Shown here: positions 1 to 5,502 of the stretch, piece after piece | Position numbering within the stretch: position 1 is the first letter of the stretch | Layout of the letters: the number at the start of each line of letters is the position of its first letter | Source of the DNA: an uncultured Clostridia bacterium | GTDB taxonomy: Bacteria; Bacillota; Clostridia; Oscillospirales; Acutalibacteraceae | Direction: 5' to 3' | Assembly (NCBI GenBank): GCA_946006915.1 | Contig: CAMFZK010000071.1 | Location: forward strand, 1 to 5,502 | Length of the DNA stretch: 5,502 nt | Translations under genes and position numbers: made by a program | The notes under the pieces: model-generated | Seen by the model: the letters and a program-made list of their open reading frames with translations, nothing else | Told to the model about the DNA's origin: nothing | The model's database searches: none

Positions 1-224
1 GCAAGCGAGTAACCGAAGCCGGTTAACGGGACGGTAGCACCCGCACCCGCAAACTCCACAAGCGGAGCATAAACCCCTATTGCGGTGAGCACTACGCCCG
101 AAACCACAAGAAAAACCAAAATCCTTGCGGGGGTTAGTTTTGTAAGGTCAATCAGTAACTGCACCGCCGCACATATTGCACCACCCACCAAAAACGCTTT
201 TAAACAATCTAAAAATAAATCCAT
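1..224 (-). CDS. spoVAE: Stage V sporulation protein AE (SpoVAE/SpoVAEb), 5' part only
   Basis: SpoVA proteins form the inner-membrane channel that moves Ca-dipicolinic acid into the developing spore and releases it at germination. I translated the minus strand from the ATG at 224-222. The reading frame stays open to the window edge, giving 74 complete codons of a protein normally around 115 residues, so the C-terminus is missing. Visible family signatures are AFLVGG near residue 10, the cytoplasmic LTPARI stretch between two hydrophobic segments, and EFAGAGATVPLTGFGYSL at the end of the fragment. The short N-terminus and the LTPAR motif fit SpoVAE better than its paralogue SpoVAC, which carries a longer N-terminal extension. 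An SD sequence GAGGTG (235-230) sits 5 nt before the ATG. No spoVAC or spoVAD lies upstream; the preceding gene is ydbT-like. Expression is probably from the sigma-G-type promoter at 253-282. The family assignment is firm; the SpoVAE versus SpoVAC choice is likely. Confidence 0.88.
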   Translation of the reverse strand, partial: MDLFLDCLKAFLVGGAICAAVQLLIDLTKLTPARILVFLVVSGVVLTAIGVYAPLVEFAGAGATVPLTGFGYSL

Positions 225-237
225 AAGCACACCTCAA

Positions 238-253
238 TGTTTCACGTGAAACT
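238..253. promoter_or_regulatory. parS: parS site (ParB/Spo0J binding)
   Basis: The bases TGTTTCACGTGAAACT match the Bacillus-type parS consensus TGTTTCACGTGAAACA at 15 of 16 positions. The inner 14 bases (239-252) form a perfect palindrome around CACGTG. ParB/Spo0J loads onto parS as a CTP-dependent clamp and recruits SMC, which aids segregation of the origin region. Such sites cluster near the replication origin, so this window is probably origin-proximal. The site lies between ydbT and spoVAE, 2 bp upstream of the spoVAE SD sequence, and abuts the predicted -10 element of the spoVAE promoter. With uniform base composition a chance match this good in 5.5 kb is expected about 6 times in 100,000 windows. 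Confidence 0.9.
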
Positions 254-282
254 ATTATGTGTACTTATGGACCTTTTATTCA
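253..282 (-). promoter_or_regulatory. Predicted sigma-G (forespore) promoter of spoVAE
   Basis: On the minus strand a -35 element TGAATA (282-277) is followed after 17 bp by a -10 element CATAATA (259-253). The Bacillus sigma-G consensus is close to TGAATA, 17-18 bp, CATACTA, so 12 of 13 element bases agree. spoVA genes are classical sigma-G targets, which supports the call. The -35 is formed by the last codons and stop of the ydbT-like gene (ATT GAA TAA). Transcription should begin near 247-246, inside parS, giving a leader of only about 22 nt with the SD sequence in it. The elements are seen; the sigma factor is inferred. Confidence 0.72.
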
Positions 283-1715
283 ATGTTAAAACATTTATTT
301 ATTTCTTCTTTTACCTTTTCGTAATCTAAAAGCCGAACCCTAATACTGTCTGCCCGTTCACTTCTAACCGATATTCGGACTCGGCAGGTATTATAAAAAA
401 GATAGTCGGGCGGAAATCTTACAAGTTTAATTTCGCCTATTCTTTCCTTCGGGCAGTATATTTCGCAAGTTCTTAAAAATTTATTGCTTCGGCAAAAGAT
501 ATTATCCCCTAAACTTACCGTGCCTTTTTTAAATTCAAATACCGCAAGATAAGCACGGTAAAAGATAAACGCAAGGGCAATTATGGTTAAAAAGAAAATA
601 AACCGTGTAAATTCGCTGAACAGTAACGACAAAATTATTGCCGCAGCCACAGTTACCAAAAGATAAATTGCAGGCCAAAACAAAAAACGGCTTTCGGTTA
701 CACGGGTTTGCGTGGCTTTTATGCCGTCCTTTTTGTTGGTTAAAAAGGGAAAATAATCTTCAAGTTGGCGTTTTATTTCACTGTCATCCCCAAGCGGTAT
801 AATCAGTTCACCCTCGCCCTTGCCGTTACTGCCGTAACCGCCCACGCTTACCTTCATTGCAAAGCGTTTTAGCAATAGCATTAAAGGGGTTTGCTCTACC
901 TTAATATCGTTTATTGCGGATTTTGTAAAAGCGGTGCGAAGACGGACAAAAAAGCCGGTATGAATTTCTAACTTTTCGTCCTGCAAGAAAAGTTTAAACC
1001 TTACAAACTTTAAAAAGGAATAAACAAACGAAAAAAAATAGGCAATAAGTATTATTAAACTTATTGTGTTAACAACAGGCGGGAAATAGGTTTGAATTTT
1101 GGAAGAAACGTTGTTGATTTCGTCAAACAACATATCGCTTATTGCCAGTCCCAAAAGTTTACCTGCACTGTTTAATAATGGTACGCCGATAATTATACCG
1201 GTAAACGCCGAAGAGGTTGTAGCCGCAAGAATTGCAATTCGGATTGCCGAAAACTTAACCGTTTTTGTTTCGTGTTTGCCGTACAACAGGTCGGAAACGG
1301 TTTTACTGTTTTTAATGCTTAACTTAAATTCAAAATCGGGACGGCTGGTTATTCCCGCTTCGGTGTTAATTCTGTATGTTACCGAACGGAAAATATCGTC
1401 AATGGGGGTTCTTTCGGCTTGAACCGAAGATATTTTGGAAACCGAAATTGTGGCAATTCTTTTAAAAATAAGCCCTTTTTTTACCGTTACGGTTTTGTTT
1501 ACGGTATCGCATATAAGTGAAAAACTGTACCACCTGAAAAAAGCAATAGCCGTAATAATCCCGAAAAGGAAAAGTTCTGCACCTAAAATACTGTCATAAG
1601 TTTGGTATTTAATGTACTGTATTACGCCGTTTACAATGGGAAAAAGCAAAACAATTAAAAACGGCTTTAAGAAAGTAATAATCATTAAAGGATGGGCTTT
1701 AAACTTTTTAAGCAT
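276..1715 (-). CDS. YdbT-like membrane protein with three bacterial PH (bPH_2) domains
   Basis: This 479-residue protein has a threefold plan: a hydrophobic pair followed by a soluble bacterial PH-like module, repeated three times. Membrane segments lie near residues 10-35 and 44-62, 160-182 and 212-235, and 345-366 and 372-393. The soluble modules span about 64-150, 238-325 and 394-479. Each module contains the related core signal: VQAERTPIDDIF near 98, IKVEQTPLMLLLKRF near 271, and IKLVRFPPDYLF near 429. B. subtilis YdbT (about 490 residues) has the same plan and also follows ydbS. There the pair belongs to the sigma-W envelope-stress regulon and has been linked to resistance against antimicrobials made by other bacilli; the mechanism is unknown. 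The ATG at 1715 has an SD GGGGGAG 7 nt upstream and overlaps the end of the ydbS-like gene by 8 bp, indicating translational coupling. Family assignment is confident. A role in bacteriocin resistance in this organism is only inferred. Confidence 0.87.
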   Translation of the reverse strand: MLKKFKAHPLMIITFLKPFLIVLLFPIVNGVIQYIKYQTYDSILGAELFLFGIITAIAFFRWYSFSLICDTVNKTVTVKKGLIFKRIATISVSKISSVQAERTPIDDIFRSVTYRINTEAGITSRPDFEFKLSIKNSKTVSDLLYGKHETKTVKFSAIRIAILAATTSSAFTGIIIGVPLLNSAGKLLGLAISDMLFDEINNVSSKIQTYFPPVVNTISLIILIAYFFSFVYSFLKFVRFKLFLQDEKLEIHTGFFVRLRTAFTKSAINDIKVEQTPLMLLLKRFAMKVSVGGYGSNGKGEGELIIPLGDDSEIKRQLEDYFPFLTNKKDGIKATQTRVTESRFLFWPAIYLLVTVAAAIILSLLFSEFTRFIFFLTIIALAFIFYRAYLAVFEFKKGTVSLGDNIFCRSNKFLRTCEIYCPKERIGEIKLVRFPPDYLFYNTCRVRISVRSERADSIRVRLLDYEKVKEEINKCFNIE

Positions 1716-2145
1716 TGTATTTCTCCCCCGAAAGAGAGTTTATTATATTAAAAGCATCATTGTTCTGCAGTTCGGGCAATACTACCCAACCCCGTGCCGC
1801 TTTAAGGGTTACTGCGGTTATTTTTAAAACCCTTGCCAAAGGTGTGGCAAAACTTTGGGCGTAAATTAAACGTGAATAGGGCATAATGTGGGTGAATTTA
1901 ATAAATACACCGTAGTTTATTATAACGGCATCACCCTTAAAGACAATTTCATACCCGTTAAAAAATTTCGGCAGATACCAAATAATAATAAACAGGGCTA
2001 AAACCGCTAAAGCAATTGCAACAATATTTAAAAACTGTAGATTTTTCCGATAATCCAAACACAACAAGCACAGCAAACCGCCGATTAGAAATACACGGAA
2101 TTGCCAAAGATACAACGTTTTTTTAGGAATTGCGGTTTTTTTCAA
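1708..2145 (-). CDS. YdbS-like membrane protein with one bacterial PH (bPH_2) domain
   Basis: A small partner of the three-module protein downstream, 145 residues from the TTG at 2145. It has two membrane segments (about residues 14-30 and 38-58) and then one bacterial PH-like module to the C-terminus, with the core YSRLIYAQSFATPLARVLKI near the middle and ARGWVVLPEL after it. Length and plan match B. subtilis YdbS (about 160 residues), which pairs with YdbT. I chose the TTG because an SD-like AAGGGGTGAT (2158-2149) is spaced well for it. An in-frame GTG at 2166 would add 7 residues, but its only AAGG abuts the start codon with no spacer. With the TTG start the gene begins 4 bp after the rarA stop, and its SD lies inside the last rarA codons, so translation is probably coupled to rarA. 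The two PH proteins probably act together in the membrane; no enzyme motif is visible. Confidence 0.82.
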   Translation of the reverse strand: MKKTAIPKKTLYLWQFRVFLIGGLLCLLCLDYRKNLQFLNIVAIALAVLALFIIIWYLPKFFNGYEIVFKGDAVIINYGVFIKFTHIMPYSRLIYAQSFATPLARVLKITAVTLKAARGWVVLPELQNNDAFNIINSLSGEKYNA

Positions 2146-2148
2146 AAA

Positions 2149-2158
2149 ATCACCCCTT
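2149..2158 (-). promoter_or_regulatory. SD site deciding the ydbS-like TTG start
   Basis: The minus-strand bases AAGGGGTGAT resemble the full Firmicutes SD AAGGAGGTGAT with one base missing. The GGGG core ends 7 nt before the TTG at 2145-2143, which is ideal spacing. The site overlaps the last codons and the TGA stop of rarA. Confidence 0.7.
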
Positions 2159-3421
2159 GTTTTCACCCTTGATTATATCCCAATACTCTTTGCATTTTTG
2201 TTCGGTCTTATTGTCCGAAAAGGTGTAGTATTTTTTATGCTTTATATTATCGGGAAGGTACTGTTGGTTTACATAATGCCGTGGATATGAATGAGGATAT
2301 TTATAGTGCTGACCTTTAATTTCGGCATCTTCCCCGTCAAAATGCTTGTTCTGCAGATGGCGTGGAATGTCCCCGCCGATTCCCCTTTCAATATCTGCCA
2401 TAGCGGCGTTTATAGCGTCGTGCGCGGATACCGATTTAGGCGAAGTAGCCACCAAAATTACGGCGTTTGCAAGGGGCAGTCGTGCTTCGGGCAAACCCAC
2501 CATCATTGCCGTATCTACCGCCGCTTTAACTATGGGAATAATTTGCGGATACGCAAGGCCTACATCTTCATTAGCACACACCAAAAGCCGACGGCAGGCA
2601 CTTGGCAAATCACCCGCCGCCAAAAGCCGACCTAAATAGTAAATTGCGGCGTCAGGGTCTGAACCGCGCATTGATTTTTGGTAAGCCGAAATTATATCGT
2701 AATGCTCGTCACCCTCACGGTCATATCTTACCGAATTTGATGCTAAAATTTCTTCTAAAGTTTCGTCCTTTACGGTAATTTCCTCTCCGTTTTCGGCAGT
2801 AACTATGCAAAGTTCCAGCATATTCAGTGCCCTACGGACGTCCCCTGCGGCGGCGGTAGCGATTTTTTTAACCGAATCACGGGAAATTATAATTTCTTTA
2901 CCCTTTTCCCCGCTTAAAATTTTAATTCCCCTATCTAAAACCCATACAATATCCTCACTCGAAAGGGTTTTAAATTCAAAAACGGTGGAACGGCTCAAAA
3001 TTGCATTATAAACGTAAAAATAGGGGTTTTCGGTGGTAGATGCAATAAGTGTAATGTCCCCGTTCTCTATATATGATAACAAAATTTGTTGTTGTTTTTT
3101 GTTGAAATACTGAATTTCGTCCAAATAAAGTAAAATTCCGCCCATCGCCTCAATAGTGCCTATTGTGTTTACAACTTCCTTAATATCCGCCGTGGAACAG
3201 GTGGTAGCGTTAAGGTAACAAAGTTTTTTACCGCAGTTTTTGGCAATAATGTTTGCCACGGTGGTTTTGCCCACGCCCGAAGGACCGTAGAAAATAAGGT
3301 TAGGAATATTGCCGGAATCTATTATCTTTCTTAAAACCTTACCTTGTGACAAAAGGTGTTTTTGCCCTGCAACCTCCTCTACCGAAGTAGGACGTAATCT
3401 ATCTGCTAAAGGTGAGCCCAT
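2150..3421 (-). CDS. rarA: Replication-associated recombination protein A (RarA/MgsA, AAA+ ATPase)
   Basis: RarA is a cytoplasmic clamp-loader-like AAA+ ATPase that acts at stalled or broken replication forks and works with SSB and recombination proteins. The 423-residue length matches B. subtilis RarA (YrvN) closely. Motifs visible in order are: N-terminal PLADRLRPTSVEEVAGQ; Walker A GPSGVGKT (46-53); Walker B LLYLDEIQYF (97-106); sensor 1 in STTENP (128-133); a probable arginine finger R144 in LSRS; and sensor 2 GDVRRALN (193-200). After these come the family's C-terminal helical region with GDLPSACRRLLVCANEDVGL and the tetramerisation part ending in QQYLPDN and a short YY motif. The Walker B tail reads IQYF where E. 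coli has VHRF. The ATG at 3421 has AAAGGA (3437-3432) 10 nt upstream and a strong sigma-A-type promoter. It is the first gene of a probable rarA-ydbS-ydbT operon. The identification is secure. Confidence 0.95.
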   Translation of the reverse strand: MGSPLADRLRPTSVEEVAGQKHLLSQGKVLRKIIDSGNIPNLIFYGPSGVGKTTVANIIAKNCGKKLCYLNATTCSTADIKEVVNTIGTIEAMGGILLYLDEIQYFNKKQQQILLSYIENGDITLIASTTENPYFYVYNAILSRSTVFEFKTLSSEDIVWVLDRGIKILSGEKGKEIIISRDSVKKIATAAAGDVRRALNMLELCIVTAENGEEITVKDETLEEILASNSVRYDREGDEHYDIISAYQKSMRGSDPDAAIYYLGRLLAAGDLPSACRRLLVCANEDVGLAYPQIIPIVKAAVDTAMMVGLPEARLPLANAVILVATSPKSVSAHDAINAAMADIERGIGGDIPRHLQNKHFDGEDAEIKGQHYKYPHSYPRHYVNQQYLPDNIKHKKYYTFSDNKTEQKCKEYWDIIKGENKG

Positions 3422-3453
3422 TATTTCACTTTCCTTTATGTTTTATTAAATAT

Positions 3454-3482
3454 ATTATATATTTTTTTGTGCGTTCTTGCAA
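3454..3482 (-). promoter_or_regulatory. Sigma-A-type promoter of the rarA operon
   Basis: On the minus strand TTGCAA (3482-3477) and a perfect TATAAT (3459-3454) are separated by exactly 17 bp. The -35 differs from TTGACA at two positions. Transcription would start near 3447, giving a leader of about 25 nt that carries the rarA SD. No operator or riboswitch-like structure is visible in so short a leader. Confidence 0.8.
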
Positions 3483-3502
3483 CAGTATTTTAAACATACA
3501 AT
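3473..3502 (+). promoter_or_regulatory. Possible sigma-E (mother-cell) promoter of the flippase gene
   Basis: The bases CATACAAT (3495-3502) match the sigma-E -10 consensus CATACA-T exactly. The region where a -35 should lie (about 3473-3480, GTTCTTGC) is only a weak match to GTCATATT. The predicted start near 3509 would leave about 23 nt to the TTG start, with the SD in between. B. subtilis spoVB belongs to the sigma-E regulon, which agrees. The poor -35 keeps confidence moderate. Confidence 0.45.
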
Positions 3503-3516
3503 TAAATATACGGCTT

Positions 3517-3522
3517 AAAGGA
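3517..3522 (+). promoter_or_regulatory. SD site deciding the flippase TTG start
   Basis: AAAGGA lies 9 nt before the TTG at 3532-3534. No ATG or GTG occurs at a useful distance, so this site is the main reason for choosing TTG over the far-upstream ATG at 3412. Confidence 0.65.
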
Positions 3523-3531
3523 TTTGATATA

Positions 3532-5064
3532 TTGAAAAAAACGGTTTTTATTAAAAATGCCGCAATTCTTACGGGTTCGTCCCTCATTTTGCGGTTTGCG
3601 GGCATAATTTTCAAAGTATGGCTTGCCAAAAAAATAGGGAGCGAGGGTATAGGTCTTTACCAACTTGTTTTTTCGGTTTATGTTTTGGCTTCAACCTTTG
3701 CTACAAGCGGTATTTCCACCGCCGTTACACGCCTTGTTGCCGAAGAATTGGCGGTCGGAACTAAAAAAAGCACCCTTAAAATTTTAAAAAGGGCGGTAGA
3801 ACTAACCCTTTTAATTGCGCTTTTTTCGGCTGGAATTATTTACTTCGGCGCAGAATTTATTGCGAAACGGTTTTTGGGGGATATAAGGGCTGTAAATTCT
3901 ATAAAAATTTTACCCCTTTCTCTTCCCTTTATAGGTATTACCGCTTGCTTTAGGGGGTATTTTATTGCACGCAGAAAGGTAACGCCAAATGCGGTTTGCC
4001 AAATTGCCGAGCAAATTTTCAGAATTGCGCTTATTCTTTTGTTTTTAAACAGTTTTTCGCACACTATTTCGGGCAGTTGCTTTGCGGTTATGTTGGGAGA
4101 TGCCTGTGCCGAGATAATATCTATGGCTTTACTCCTGATACAGTACCTTTTTGATGTTAAGAAAATAAAATCGGACGACGGGGAAAAATCGCCCCGTCCC
4201 GTTTTAAGACAAATACTTCATATTGCCGTTCCCATTACATCGGGCAGGTATTTAAACACACTTTTACGCACCGCAGAGAATGTTTTAGTACCGAAAAATC
4301 TTGCAAAATTTAAAAATTCAAAAGAAAACGCCCTGTCACAGTTCGGTATGATAAAGGGAATGGCATTGCCTATCCTCTTTTTCCCGTCTGCTATACTAAA
4401 TTCCGTATCAACTTTACTAATTCCCGAAATATCAGAGGCGGTGGCACGCAAACAAAAGGGAATTGTTAGAAGTTGTACCGAAAAAATTTTAAAATTAACC
4501 TCGCTTATCGGTTTTCTGTTCGGTGCGGTCTTCTTTTTTTGCGGAGAAAGAATAGGACTGTTAATTTACGGTGACAAATCGGTGGGATTTTTGCTTAAAG
4601 CGTTGTCGCCCATTGTTCCGCTGATGTATCTTGACAGTATTTCAGACGGAATTTTAAAAGGGCTTGACCAACAGTTTTTCACTTTCCGCACCGCCGTAAC
4701 CGATTCGGTTATACGCATAATTCTAATTTTAATAATGCTAAAACGAATGGGGCTTTGGGGGTTTATAATAATTATGTATTTTTCAAATTTTTTAACCTGC
4801 TTTTTAAATGTGGCACGGCTTATTAAAGTCAGCGGAGTAAATTTAAAATTTTTAACCGCAATTTTCTTTCCGGTATCTTCGGCGATTATTTCAACCCTTA
4901 CGGTAAATTTTTTGCTTGCCTTTTTGCCTATAAATACAAATTTGGTTTACATAACACTTTTTTGCGGTTTTTCGTGTCTTTTTTACTTTTTATTACTGTT
5001 TTGGCTTAAAATTATCGGCTTAAATGACCTTAAAACCACTATAAATAGCCGTTTTAAAGGGTAA
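3532..5064 (+). CDS. SpoVB-like lipid/oligosaccharide flippase (MOP superfamily, MVF/PST type)
   Basis: A strongly hydrophobic protein of 510 residues with about 12-14 predicted membrane segments and no catalytic motif. The size and pattern fit the polysaccharide-transport branch of the MOP flippases, near B. subtilis SpoVB (about 518 residues), which is needed for spore cortex formation and is related to the lipid II flippase MurJ. Signatures are LAKKIGSEGIGLYQLVF near residue 31, an FRGYFIARRKVTPNAVCQI stretch after the fourth or fifth membrane segment, an IPEISEAVARKQKG segment in mid-protein, and GILKGLDQQFFTFRTAV in the second half. The longest open frame begins at ATG 3412, but its extra 40 residues would overlap rarA and translate the promoter region, so I prefer the TTG at 3532 with its SD AAAGGA. 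The gene diverges from rarA and converges with tadA. The family is certain. SpoVB itself is likely but not proven, because Clostridia often carry several paralogues. Confidence 0.83.
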   Translation: MKKTVFIKNAAILTGSSLILRFAGIIFKVWLAKKIGSEGIGLYQLVFSVYVLASTFATSGISTAVTRLVAEELAVGTKKSTLKILKRAVELTLLIALFSAGIIYFGAEFIAKRFLGDIRAVNSIKILPLSLPFIGITACFRGYFIARRKVTPNAVCQIAEQIFRIALILLFLNSFSHTISGSCFAVMLGDACAEIISMALLLIQYLFDVKKIKSDDGEKSPRPVLRQILHIAVPITSGRYLNTLLRTAENVLVPKNLAKFKNSKENALSQFGMIKGMALPILFFPSAILNSVSTLLIPEISEAVARKQKGIVRSCTEKILKLTSLIGFLFGAVFFFCGERIGLLIYGDKSVGFLLKALSPIVPLMYLDSISDGILKGLDQQFFTFRTAVTDSVIRIILILIMLKRMGLWGFIIIMYFSNFLTCFLNVARLIKVSGVNLKFLTAIFFPVSSAIISTLTVNFLLAFLPINTNLVYITLFCGFSCLFYFLLLFWLKIIGLNDLKTTINSRFKG

Positions 5065-5084
5065 AAATACCCTATTTTGTATTT
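5058..5084 (+). terminator. Probable weak intrinsic terminator of the flippase gene
   Basis: AGGGTA (5058-5063) and TACCCT (5068-5073) form a perfect 6-bp stem with an AAAA loop, followed by the T-rich tract ATTTTGTATTTT. The stem includes most of the TAA stop codon at 5062-5064. The short stem and interrupted T-run make it a modest terminator. The rest of the 94-bp gap to tadA (to 5158) shows no further gene, and I found no stem-loop behind the tadA stop. Confidence 0.5.
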
Positions 5085-5158
5085 TAGGCGATTGTTTTGT
5101 GCTTTGTAGTACTCCCCATCATTAAAGGTTATTTCTATTTGATTACAGAGAGCGTTTT

Positions 5159-5502
5159 TTAGCGTAAATTTTGGAAGAATTTTTGCAAAATTTCTTTACA
5201 TTGGTCTTCGCAAATTCCGGCATAAATTTCCGGTTTGTGGTTAAAAGGATAATCGCAAAGATTTATAACACTGTCCATACATCCCATTTTAGAATCGAAC
5301 GCTCCGAAAATTACGGTTTTAATTCTTGCGTTAATAATAGCACCCGTACACATTGGGCAGGGTTCAAGAGTTACATACATTTCGCAACCGTCAAGCCGCC
5401 AAGTGCCAAGCTTTTTGCAGGCGTTGTTTATTGCCTCAATCTCTGCATGGGACAATGCGTTTTGTTTTGTTTCCCGCATATTGTAACCCGTTCCCACAAT
5501 TT
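5159..5502 (-). CDS. tadA: tRNA-specific adenosine deaminase TadA, 5' end outside the window
   Basis: TadA deaminates adenosine 34 of tRNA-Arg(ACG) to inosine, which lets this tRNA read CGU, CGC and CGA codons. It is a cytoplasmic zinc-dependent cytidine-deaminase-fold enzyme, usually a homodimer of about 150-165 residues. The window holds the C-terminal 113 or so codons, so roughly 35-50 N-terminal residues lie beyond 5502. The zinc and catalytic motifs are intact: SHAEIEAI, with ligand His at 5449-5447 and catalytic Glu at 5443-5441, and EPCPMCTGAII, with Cys codons at 5359-5357 and 5350-5348. The GYNMRE segment before the HAE motif is also typical of TadA. The GTG at 5497 is an internal Val codon rather than the start, because TadA homology continues upstream of it. 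The gene converges on the flippase. The main alternative is a related guanine or cytosine deaminase, but PCPMCTGAI and the overall pattern favour TadA. Confidence 0.92.
   Translation of the reverse strand, partial: IVGTGYNMRETKQNALSHAEIEAINNACKKLGTWRLDGCEMYVTLEPCPMCTGAIINARIKTVIFGAFDSKMGCMDSVINLCDYPFNHKPEIYAGICEDQCKEILQKFFQNLR

Noticed and set aside
1099..1422. Open frame of 107 codons on the plus strand inside the ydbT-like gene
   Set aside because: It is antisense to a gene with clear family structure, has no SD or recognisable domain, and is a reading-frame shadow.
1612..1827. Plus-strand open frame across the ydbS/ydbT junction
   Set aside because: It is antisense to both genes and has no SD or recognisable motif.
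2580..2632. Short direct repeat CCAAAAGCCGAC / CAAAAGCCGAC within rarA
   Set aside because: It encodes conserved RarA residues (Leu-Gly-Arg-Leu-Leu and Arg-Arg-Leu-Leu stretches), so coding constraint explains it.
2291..2639. Two overlapping plus-strand open frames inside rarA
   Set aside because: Both lie opposite conserved RarA coding sequence and show no family signature.
3477..3505. Plus-strand sigma-A promoter using TTGCAA for the flippase
   Set aside because: At 17-18 bp spacing the -10 would be AATTAA or ATTAAA, a poor match; the palindromic TTGCAA serves the perfect TATAAT on the minus strand.
5065..5158. Possible SRP RNA gene (ffs/scr) beside tadA, as in B. subtilis
   Set aside because: The gap is only 94 bp and lacks the conserved GGAAGG-type SRP core on either strand; it is also on the other side of tadA from the dnaX-linked position.
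5145..5166. AGCGTTTTTTAGCGT near the tadA stop as a terminator
   Set aside because: The AGCGT halves are a direct repeat, not an inverted one, so no stem forms.

Overview
This is AT-rich DNA from an endospore-forming Firmicute, most likely a member of the Clostridia. The evidence is a spoVA-type gene, a SpoVB-like flippase, Shine-Dalgarno (SD) sites close to AAGGAGGTGAT, TTG starts, a parS site of the Bacillus/Clostridium type, and a YdbS/YdbT pair known from Bacillus. No phage, insertion sequence, CRISPR array, tRNA or rRNA is visible. The gene content is chromosomal core.

Layout. On the minus strand, reading from right to left, the order is: the 3' part of tadA (5502-5159); then, after the convergent flippase gene, rarA (3421-2150), a ydbS-like gene (2145-1708), a ydbT-like gene (1715-276), and the 5' part of spoVAE (224-1, running off the window). 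The rarA-ydbS-ydbT genes are separated by 4 bp or overlap by 8 bp, so they look like one operon. A strong sigma-A-type promoter (TTGCAA, 17 bp, TATAAT) lies in front of rarA. On the plus strand a SpoVB/MurJ-superfamily lipid flippase gene (3532-5064) diverges from rarA. It starts at TTG behind a sigma-E-like -10 element and ends in a small stem-loop with a T-rich tail.

The most informative stretch is the 51-bp gap between ydbT and spoVAE. It holds a near-perfect parS site (15 of 16 bases) and, abutting it, a close match to a sigma-G promoter whose -35 element is made from the last codons of ydbT. The predicted start of transcription falls at the centre of the parS palindrome. The chromosome-segregation site and the forespore promoter of spoVAE are therefore physically overlaid.

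Functionally the window combines genome maintenance (rarA, parS), translation fidelity (tadA), membrane or envelope proteins (ydbS, ydbT) and sporulation (spoVAE, spoVB-like). I see no undescribed multi-gene system. The parS/sigma-G overlay and the rarA-ydbS-ydbT arrangement are the items worth following up.
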